Below, piece after piece: positions 1-5,931 of a stretch of 13,396 nt of DNA. The notes beneath the pieces are model-generated. The model worked only from the letters and a program-made list of their open reading frames with translations, had not been told where the DNA came from and did no database searches. A program made the position numbers and the translations under genes. The first letter of the stretch is position 1. The number at the start of each line of letters is the position of its first letter. Source of the stretch: DASPKA01 sp035628335 (GTDB taxonomy: Bacteria; Patescibacteriota; Doudnabacteria; UBA920); the NCBI GenBank assembly GCA_035628335.1, contig DASPKA010000011.1, forward strand, positions 1-13,396. Direction: 5' to 3'.

Positions 1-25
1 AATCTTTGTACGCTTTCTGTACATA

Positions 26-370
26 TTATTGTACTATGTTTAAAAGTAAAACGAGCGCAATACAGCTAATAATTGAGAAGAAAAGAGATACCGTAGCGAG
101 GATATGTGGTAGTACTTTTGAGATATTTCGTATGCCAAAACCTGTAAGCGCATTCACCACCAACACTAGCCCCGCAGACACAGGCAACCAGTAGAGCTGG
201 GAAATGTTTCCAAGTATGTCTGCGCCAAAGAGAGCGTTGTAGTGTAAGACAGTCTCAAAATCCCCTCCTGCAAGGAGGGTACTACGTACTAAGTAATACT
301 GGAGTCCTGCGAGCAGAGCTGAAGTACCATACAGCGCTACTTGGATTTTAATTAAAGATGCAGTCTTCAT
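26..370 (-). CDS. Small three-helix membrane protein, unknown function
   Basis: This 114-residue protein is mostly hydrophobic. Three membrane segments can be seen, at about residues 8-28, 50-75 and 86-112, separated by short polar loops. There is no signal peptide and no catalytic motif that I recognise. The start codon overlaps the serS stop as ATGA, so the gene is translationally coupled to serS and is probably the last gene of the lysS-Nudix-serS operon within this window. The 25 bases beyond its stop hold nothing that I can assign. Operon position alone does not give a role in translation. The reading frame is convincing because of the coupling and the clean hydrophobic pattern; the function is unknown. 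Confidence 0.75.
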   Translation of the reverse strand: MKTASLIKIQVALYGTSALLAGLQYYLVRSTLLAGGDFETVLHYNALFGADILGNISQLYWLPVSAGLVLVVNALTGFGIRNISKVLPHILATVSLFFSIISCIALVLLLNIVQ

Positions 371-1704
371 ACGGTAAGAGGCCTTAAAACATCTTTGCCA
401 ATATATGACCTAAGCACGTCAGGCACTCGGACACTCCCATCTGCCTGCTGATAGTTTTCTAAAATTGCAATGAGAATGCGGGGGCTCGCAATAGCTGTAT
501 TGTTTAACGCGAAAGCGTACAAATTTTTACCTTTAGCGTCTTTATACTTTATCCCAAGCCTCCGGGTCTGCCAGTCTGTTAGGTTTGATGCGGAATGCGT
601 TTCACCATATTTACCCCTGCCTGGCATCCAGGTCTCAATATCGAACATACGGTATTTGCCTACACCCATGTCACCGGCAGCGTTTGCCACTATGCGATAT
701 GGTAGCTGTAAATCCTGCAAAATACTTTCAGAAATCCCAAGGATCTTCTGATGCCACATCTCTGACTCAGCAATGTCAGCTTTACAAATTACAACCTGCT
801 CAACTTTCATGAACTCATGAATGCGGTACACGCCTTTGGTGTCTTTACCATAAGAACCTATTTCACTTCTATAACACTGGGAGATCCCACAGACTTTTTT
901 CGGCAATTCGGATTCATCTATGATAGTTTCCGCAAAGTATGCCAAAAGACTCGGTTCGCTTGTACCGGTCAAAAACACATCCTCTTTATCCTTTGTCCTG
1001 TCTTTGGCATTTGCAACCTGGTAAATACCTTCCCTATCACCTGGAAAATGACCGCTTCCAATCAAAGCAAACTCCCGAACTAAGGTTGGAGTAGACATCA
1101 TCGCAAAATCCTCTGCTTGTAACTTTTTTAAAGCATACTGCAGAAGACCATAATGCAGCAGCACAGCTTCATTCTTTAAATAGTACCCTCTAAACCCTGA
1201 AGTCTTAACACCCCTTTCAAAATCAAATAATCCTAGTTGTTCCCCTAAGGCGATATGGTCCTTAATCTCAAAGTCAAATACAGCAGGGGCGTCATCTGGA
1301 TTCGAAGGAATATACTCACCTTTTTGTGGGTGCCAGAACTTTACCGATTTGTTGTATGTATCATCTGGTCCCTCTGGTACGTCATCTGCGGGTATGTTTG
1401 GAACGTACAACATGAGTTCGTCAAAATTCGTTTGCACCAGTACAAGCTTTGATTCAATTTCAGCTTGCTTTGCATCCACTGTCTTCATTTCGGCAATTTT
1501 AGCGGCACGTTCATCTGCCGCGAGCTTCGGAATGGCCTTAGAAGCTTCATTTTTTTGAGCTCGCAGAATTTCACTTTCGGAAAGCAAAGAACGCCGCTGC
1601 TCATCGAGAGCGAGTAGTTCGTCTACATCAAATGTTAAAAATTTTCTTTTGACCGCATCTTTTACTTTGTCTGCATTTTCGCGAATATATTTTATGTCTA
1701 ACAT
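367..1704 (-). CDS. serS: Seryl-tRNA synthetase (SerRS)
   Basis: This class II aminoacyl-tRNA synthetase charges tRNA-Ser with serine in the cytoplasm. The 445 residues are slightly longer than the usual 420-430. The N-terminal start MLDIKYIREN is typical, and residues about 28-105 form the charged helical arm that grips the long variable arm of tRNA-Ser. The serine-binding TxE motif appears as TSE in LTGTSEPSLL. Motif 2 is clear (CYRSEIGSYGKDTKGVYRIH). Motif 3 is altered: the usual LNGSGLAVGR reads LNNTAIASPR, keeping the ATP-binding arginine, followed by ENYQ and VPDVLRSY. I infer the variant is lineage-typical rather than inactivating. The gene starts 19 bases after the Nudix stop, has no clear Shine-Dalgarno sequence, and overlaps the next gene by four bases. 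Confidence 0.97.
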   Translation of the reverse strand: MLDIKYIRENADKVKDAVKRKFLTFDVDELLALDEQRRSLLSESEILRAQKNEASKAIPKLAADERAAKIAEMKTVDAKQAEIESKLVLVQTNFDELMLYVPNIPADDVPEGPDDTYNKSVKFWHPQKGEYIPSNPDDAPAVFDFEIKDHIALGEQLGLFDFERGVKTSGFRGYYLKNEAVLLHYGLLQYALKKLQAEDFAMMSTPTLVREFALIGSGHFPGDREGIYQVANAKDRTKDKEDVFLTGTSEPSLLAYFAETIIDESELPKKVCGISQCYRSEIGSYGKDTKGVYRIHEFMKVEQVVICKADIAESEMWHQKILGISESILQDLQLPYRIVANAAGDMGVGKYRMFDIETWMPGRGKYGETHSASNLTDWQTRRLGIKYKDAKGKNLYAFALNNTAIASPRILIAILENYQQADGSVRVPDVLRSYIGKDVLRPLTV

Positions 1705-1723
1705 ACTAAAGTTATAAAAAGAA

Positions 1724-2143
1724 TTAATACATCTCCAGTATCTCTCTCACATTTCTCATTACATCTAATGCCATAAACTCTTCCTTAGAAACAAATCTTG
1801 TCTCGAGTATCTCAGAGTCTGCTAGAGAAAGTTCGCCTCCAAGAATTACACAGACAAAACTAAATAGATACAACTTCACCTGCGACGAACCGTCAGGACT
1901 ATCCCAGTACGCTGTTATTACTCTCGGTAACATGTTTTTAACTTTAACATCCAGCCCCACCTCTTCTTTCACTTCGCGAACCACAGCTTGTTCTGGCCTT
2001 TCCTCGTATTCAATAGCCCCACCAACAAACTGCCACTTTCCGTGGTCCACTGCATTGTCCGGTTCATTCCTGCGCGTGGCAAGCAGCCTTCCCTCGCTGT
2101 CAACTACTAAACCAAGTGCAACTGAAAGCTCTTTCTTTTGCAT
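1724..2143 (-). CDS. Nudix hydrolase (MutT-like)
   Basis: This 139-residue single-domain Nudix protein would hydrolyse a nucleoside diphosphate linked to another moiety, with Mg2+ held by the Nudix helix. The Nudix box is a perfect match to GX5EX7REUXEEXGU: G42, E48, R56-E57, E60-E61 and G63-L64. Upstream are the usual first strands (LSVALGLVVDSEGRLLATRR) and the WQFVGG turn. The substrate cannot be read from the sequence; candidates include oxidised nucleotides such as 8-oxo-dGTP, dinucleoside polyphosphates or ADP-ribose. Diadenosine tetraphosphate is a known side product of aminoacyl-tRNA synthetases, so its place between lysS and serS would fit an Ap4A-type activity, but that is inference. 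It starts one base after the lysS stop and is clearly co-transcribed. Confidence 0.92.
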   Translation of the reverse strand: MQKKELSVALGLVVDSEGRLLATRRNEPDNAVDHGKWQFVGGAIEYEERPEQAVVREVKEEVGLDVKVKNMLPRVITAYWDSPDGSSQVKLYLFSFVCVILGGELSLADSEILETRFVSKEEFMALDVMRNVREILEMY

Positions 2144-2144
2144 G

Positions 2145-4040
2145 TTATGTATATAGTTGGAAGTCTTTAGTAAGGCTTTCCACTTGTTTTTTATTTCCGA
2201 AGACTAATACACCATAAAATTCTATTTCACTATGTTTTTTAGCTTTCATAGCGGCAATCACTTTTTTATCATCACTGCTTTCTATCATATCTTGAGTAAA
2301 TTCTGAAACCTGAAGTCCTGCTTTTTTTGCTGCAGCTACCAAACTACGGAGCGACTCAGCGCTCTCTGCTGCCTTAATAATAATAGCGTGCGAAATATTC
2401 ATGTTTATAGACTGCCCGTCTTTTGACATTGCGGTATCCTCATAAAATAAGTGTTTGCCTTCACGCGCAGCAAACGCGGCTGAAAGGTGAGCTATGGTGT
2501 TCATTTCTTGCCAGGGCAAAAGACTCGCGCCCTTATTCACAACTGCTACGGCCATCGGTGTAACCTTTACATCTTTAGCACTTTTTTGCTTTTCCTGCAT
2601 GAGAGGAAAGACTACGGTTTCTCGTATAGACTTATCCGCAAGAAACGCAAACAAACGCTCAGACAATCCAAAACCCGCGCACGGGGGCATGCCGTACTCC
2701 ATTGCCTCTAGATAGTCCTCGTCTATCATTTGTGCTTCTTCATCGCCCTTTTCCCGTAGTTTCATTTGTGCGTCAAAGCGTGAGCGCTGGTCAAGCGGGT
2801 CATTAAGCTCACCAAATCCTTTCCCAAGTTCAGTACCATAGGCAATAATCTGCATGCGTTGGACAATTTTGGGATTGTTAGGGTCTCGCTTAGCAAGGGG
2901 CTCTAACTCTAGCGGCTGGTCAACTAGAAATACAGGTCTGTCGCCCGGAAGTGTTTTGCGGATTTTTTTAAAAATGATATCCATCAACCGTCCGCGTTCA
3001 GCAAACGACTCAAAAGGAATATGATTCGTAGTGCAATAGTCTTTCAGATCTTCGTCTGAACAAGTTAGCAAATTTAACCCGGTGTGCTCCTGGAAAATCT
3101 TTACATAACTCACCCTCTCCCAAGAACCCGACCAGTCAACAGTCATACCCCGTGCAGTAATGCTAAGGGTGCCAAAGGTTTCTTGGATTACATACTGGTA
3201 CATCTTTTCTATCATTCGCATCAGTCCTTCAAAGTCACAATATGCCCAGTAGAATTCCATTTGGGTGTAGTCCTGCAAGTGCTCAGTTGAGATACCTTCA
3301 TTTCTAAAAATTCTGCCAATTTCAAATACTTTTTCATACCCTCCAACCAGCATTTTCTTTAGCGGCAGCTCCAGAGAGATACGTAAATAGAAATCACGTC
3401 CTAGGGCGTTGTGGTGGGTTATAAATGGCCTGGCTTCAGCGCCACCCGGGGTAGACTCAAGCACCGGCATTTCAATATGCATAAAGCCTTCGTTCTGCAA
3501 GAAGTCACGCATTGAATTCCAGAACTTTGCTTTTTTAACAAATATCTCCCTTGAATCAGGATTCTGTAATAAGTCAAGGTAACGTTTTCTAAGCCGGGTC
3601 TCTTCGTCTGCTAAACCATAATAGTCTGAAGGCAAAGGGCGTATAGACTTTGCTAGCATAGTAAACTCACTTACTTCTAACGTTTTCTCTGAAGTTTTTG
3701 TTAAAAACAACTTCCCAGATGCTTGAAAAAAGTCACCGATATCAAAATTCTTCAAAAACCATTTAAGCTTTTCGCCTACATTATCCGACTTTAACAAGAC
3801 TTGGATTCTTGTGGTTCCGTCTTCTATGTGCACAAAACACACCTTACCCATTTCACGAACCGAGCGTATACGTCCAACTAAACTAATCTCGTGACCTTGC
3901 AGCGAGTCAAAGCCTTCCAAGGCTTCTTGGTTAGTGTGCGTTCGCTTAGTAACCGATGGATACGGGTTTACCCCTTCCTCGGCTAATCGCATAGCCTTTT
4001 CTTTTCTAAATTTTAAAATGTCTTCTAGTCTTTCGGTCAT
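2145..4040 (-). CDS. lysS: Lysyl-tRNA synthetase (class II) with C-terminal DUF2000-like domain
   Basis: LysRS charges tRNA-Lys with lysine. Residues about 52-130 are the OB-fold anticodon-binding domain. The class II catalytic core runs from about 145 to 482, with motif 1 around 175-200, motif 2 at 239-251 (FEIGRIFRNEGIS, followed by the EH and MEFYWAY elements) and motif 3 at 456-475 (GFGLSER followed by SIRETVVFP). Motif 3 departs from the common GxGIDR form but keeps the arginine. Bacterial LysRS usually ends near 490-500 residues; this protein is 631. Residues about 492-631 resemble DUF2000, a family related to Pth2 peptidyl-tRNA hydrolase: an MNTIAHLSAAF helix, SEFTQDM, then FYGVLVFGNKKQVESLTK. 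No stop or frameshift separates the parts, so it is one fused polypeptide. It is the first gene of the operon. Confidence 0.95.
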   Translation of the reverse strand: MTERLEDILKFRKEKAMRLAEEGVNPYPSVTKRTHTNQEALEGFDSLQGHEISLVGRIRSVREMGKVCFVHIEDGTTRIQVLLKSDNVGEKLKWFLKNFDIGDFFQASGKLFLTKTSEKTLEVSEFTMLAKSIRPLPSDYYGLADEETRLRKRYLDLLQNPDSREIFVKKAKFWNSMRDFLQNEGFMHIEMPVLESTPGGAEARPFITHHNALGRDFYLRISLELPLKKMLVGGYEKVFEIGRIFRNEGISTEHLQDYTQMEFYWAYCDFEGLMRMIEKMYQYVIQETFGTLSITARGMTVDWSGSWERVSYVKIFQEHTGLNLLTCSDEDLKDYCTTNHIPFESFAERGRLMDIIFKKIRKTLPGDRPVFLVDQPLELEPLAKRDPNNPKIVQRMQIIAYGTELGKGFGELNDPLDQRSRFDAQMKLREKGDEEAQMIDEDYLEAMEYGMPPCAGFGLSERLFAFLADKSIRETVVFPLMQEKQKSAKDVKVTPMAVAVVNKGASLLPWQEMNTIAHLSAAFAAREGKHLFYEDTAMSKDGQSINMNISHAIIIKAAESAESLRSLVAAAKKAGLQVSEFTQDMIESSDDKKVIAAMKAKKHSEIEFYGVLVFGNKKQVESLTKDFQLYT

Positions 4041-4077
4041 AAAAAGTAGTTACCTTAGATCTTATTCCACCCCCTAT

Positions 4078-4107
4078 ATTATATGATACCAGGAAAAACT
4101 TTGCGAA
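4078..4107 (-). promoter_or_regulatory. Candidate promoter of the lysS operon
   Basis: On the minus strand a perfect TATAAT -10 box (4078-4083) lies 18 bases downstream of a 4/6 -35 box TTCGCA (4102-4107). The predicted transcript would start near 4071 and leave a leader of about 30 bases before lysS. The -10 box is good and the -35 box mediocre. Confidence 0.5.
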
Positions 4108-4130
4108 TACTATTACACCACATTTCCCCA

Positions 4131-4149
4131 AAAACAATGGTTATCATTG
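4131..4149 (-). terminator. Possible weak terminator after mltG
   Basis: Read on the minus strand, a 5-bp stem (CAATG/CATTG, five-base loop) is followed by TTTTT just beyond the mltG stop. The stem is short, so it may be a weak terminator or chance. Confidence 0.3.
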
Positions 4150-4153
4150 CATA

Positions 4154-5065
4154 TCATTTTAGGTATTTATATTTATTCTGAACGTGCTCATCAAATGTTT
4201 TGGAGTATACTACCTCGCCGGAGGGTTGTTTATGAAGAAAATAGAGGTAGTCAGTTTTTATAGGCTGAAAGGCGGCAATGAGACTCATTAATGAAGGGTT
4301 ACAGATTGGAGTCGGAGGTAGACCCGGGTATTTGTATGTATTGTATGGTGAATTTTTCTCTAAATCTTCTAGAGAAGCAGCAGCTACGTTCTTTCCGGTT
4401 GCATAGTTAACTGTCGCGTCACTCTGCAGGGCTTGTCCTATTTTGAGACGATTCAAAAAAATACCCGCAACTGTTTTTCTTTCTTCCTGCAAACGTTCCC
4501 TGCTATTATCACCTAGCGTTGAAAGGTTCCTCCCGGTTTCCTTTTCTATTATAGATGCAAGAATGAGAACTTCGTACCCGCTCAACTCCAAACCATGCGC
4601 TTGAAACTTGTAACCCTTAAGTGTTTTAACCGCTCCTTCCTCCGCAGTAAAAAATTTCTTTTCAAAGTTGCTAGCAAACTTGTCCACAGCTTCATCAGCC
4701 GAAATCGGATCTGTAAGACGGTACGTGTCTGGAAACAACATTCCCTCCCATTTCACTAAGACTTCCTCCGCGCTGTCTGACAGTTTCATTGCAGGAGCTC
4801 CGTCTATCCGTGGACGAGGGTGAGTCTTGAGGCTAGTAACAAAAAACTTACTTTGAAGACTAGTTTTCTTTTCCAAGTACTCAGTAATTTGAGAAGTGCG
4901 CCAACCTTCCGGTATGGTTACGGTTATGTCCTCTTTCTGTTTTTTTGCAGCTACCAGCTGCGCAGCCTCACGAGCCTCATACCGCCTATACAAAAAAACT
5001 CCGCCTAAAACTCCGGCGGCAAGACATGCTGTTATTACTACTATAATAATGTTCTTCAAATTCAT
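4154..5065 (-). CDS. mltG: Endolytic transglycosylase MltG (YceG-like)
   Basis: MltG is an inner-membrane lytic transglycosylase that cuts nascent glycan strands and so sets their length. This copy has 303 residues, somewhat shorter than the 330-350 usual in model bacteria. A single N-terminal membrane helix spans about residues 5-27 with the rest outside the membrane. A small LysM-like segment follows (TIPEGWRTSQITEYLEKK, about 50-67). The catalytic glutamate is E174 in ASIIEKETG, matching the E. coli active-site motif ASIVEKET. Later family motifs are VAGIFLNRL, LQSDATVNYA, SPYNTYKYPGLPPTPI and a C-terminal TFDEH. Its start overlaps the preceding small membrane gene as ATGA. The regulator and membrane protein upstream suggest controlled cell-wall processing. 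Confidence 0.95.
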   Translation of the reverse strand: MNLKNIIIVVITACLAAGVLGGVFLYRRYEAREAAQLVAAKKQKEDITVTIPEGWRTSQITEYLEKKTSLQSKFFVTSLKTHPRPRIDGAPAMKLSDSAEEVLVKWEGMLFPDTYRLTDPISADEAVDKFASNFEKKFFTAEEGAVKTLKGYKFQAHGLELSGYEVLILASIIEKETGRNLSTLGDNSRERLQEERKTVAGIFLNRLKIGQALQSDATVNYATGKNVAAASLEDLEKNSPYNTYKYPGLPPTPICNPSLMSLIAAFQPIKTDYLYFLHKQPSGEVVYSKTFDEHVQNKYKYLK

Positions 5066-5298
5066 ATATTTAAAACAAATTTAACCAGCGTAACCAGATA
5101 CCCTGCAGCTGCTTTTAAAATCGGAACTGAGGCAGGAAGCAAGACAATGAGCACAACAAGCGCAATAAAATTCTTTTTGAGGAAACCCCATACCGAGTAC
5201 ACCAAAAGCACTGCCAATCCGACAGAAACTAACGGACGTATCATGGCAGGAAAAAACGCTAAAAATTTTTCATACGCTTGAGCAATATACTCTGGCAT
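5062..5298 (-). CDS. Small two-helix membrane protein upstream of mltG
   Basis: This is a 78-residue protein if translation starts at the ATG giving MPEYIAQAYE. A longer frame starting at 5343 gives 93 residues but would overlap the regulator gene by 26 bases and adds a poorly convincing N-terminus, so I prefer 5298, which sits 19 bases after the regulator stop and has a weak AAGAAG about 12 bases upstream. Residues about 13-35 and 38-65 form two hydrophobic stretches, separated by a WGFLKKN turn. There is no known motif. It overlaps mltG by four bases (ATGA) and is therefore coupled to it. It may be a partner or anchor for MltG or for the regulator, but that rests only on position. Confidence 0.65.
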   Translation of the reverse strand: MPEYIAQAYEKFLAFFPAMIRPLVSVGLAVLLVYSVWGFLKKNFIALVVLIVLLPASVPILKAAAGYLVTLVKFVLNI

Positions 5299-5317
5299 AC
5301 ACTTAAAAATTACTTCT

Positions 5318-5863
5318 TTATACCAAAGAAATATGAGGTTCATCTAGAATATCATTGATAAAACGGTCGAACGCTGCTTTTCGCAGCTCAAACTCTTGAG
5401 AGCCCATAACACAATAGTTAAACTCTGTTTCCAGTAGGTCTTGCCATTTATCTAACAGCCTCTCATATGTGGCCCTTGGAATATCACCGACTAATAGCAC
5501 ATCAACCCTTCCCGAAGGGCGTCCTACGAACAAACCAGTTAAGTATCCAGCAACAAACCCGGCCTTCCGTGCATCGTGTGAAAATGAATCTTCTAGTGAG
5601 TAACGGTTGCGTAAAAACTCCTCAAGTACTGCTATGTCTGAGTACTCCCGAGGGTTGTACATGTACAAACGTACTCCATCGCGCGTAACTGTACCTACTA
5701 TACCGAGCCGCTTTAGCTCTTCTAGAACTTGTAAGACTATGCGCTTATCTAATGAGAGTTTTTGAGAGATTTCTTTAACTGAAAACGATCTCTTAGGGCT
5801 GAGGAGCAAAAAAACAACCACTGCTCCTATGTGCTTTTGCTGTAACAGTTTTTCTATATTCAT
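5318..5863 (-). CDS. Winged-helix regulator with degenerate nucleotidyltransferase-like domain
   Basis: This is a 181-residue cytoplasmic protein. Residues about 8-70 form a winged helix-turn-helix: SVKEISQKLSLDKRIVLQ is the HTH, and GIVGTVTRDGVRLYMYNP the wing. Residues about 100-181 resemble the minimal nucleotidyltransferase fold that accompanies such regulators, but the GS motif and second acidic residue are missing; only RVDVLLVGD (D121) recalls the family's DxD strand. The ending, with DRFINDILDEPHISLV, matches the way this regulator type usually closes. I infer a DNA- and ligand-binding regulator without transferase activity. It heads the operon with the small membrane protein and mltG and diverges from the pseudophosphatase gene, so it plausibly controls both sides. 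The 5' leader appears to be only about 5 bases long. Confidence 0.75.
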   Translation of the reverse strand: MNIEKLLQQKHIGAVVVFLLLSPKRSFSVKEISQKLSLDKRIVLQVLEELKRLGIVGTVTRDGVRLYMYNPREYSDIAVLEEFLRNRYSLEDSFSHDARKAGFVAGYLTGLFVGRPSGRVDVLLVGDIPRATYERLLDKWQDLLETEFNYCVMGSQEFELRKAAFDRFINDILDEPHISLV

Positions 5864-5874
5864 AATCTAGCCTA

Positions 5875-5903
5875 ATAATATCATAGGTATCCTCTATTCT
5901 CAA
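5875..5903 (-). promoter_or_regulatory. Promoter of the regulator-mltG operon
   Basis: On the minus strand TTGAGA (5898-5903) and TATTAT (5875-5880) each match the consensus at 5/6 with an ideal 17-base spacer. The predicted start near 5868 leaves about 5 bases before the ATG at 5863. Its -35 box overlaps that of the divergent plus-strand promoter. Confidence 0.6.
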
Positions 5904-5925
5904 AAAAGCCCATGTCTACTATACT
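5897..5925 (+). promoter_or_regulatory. Promoter of the pseudophosphatase gene, leaderless
   Basis: TTCTCA (5897-5902, 4/6) and TATACT (5920-5925, 5/6) are 17 bases apart. The -10 box ends six bases before the ATG at 5932, so transcription should begin at or next to the start codon, giving a leaderless mRNA. There is no Shine-Dalgarno sequence. Confidence 0.6.
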
Positions 5926-5931
5926 TATGTC

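Noticed and set aside
5299..5343. Upstream ATG at 5343 for the small membrane protein
   Set aside because: It overlaps the regulator gene by 26 bases and adds residues with no ribosome binding site in front, so the ATG at 5298 fits the gene spacing better.
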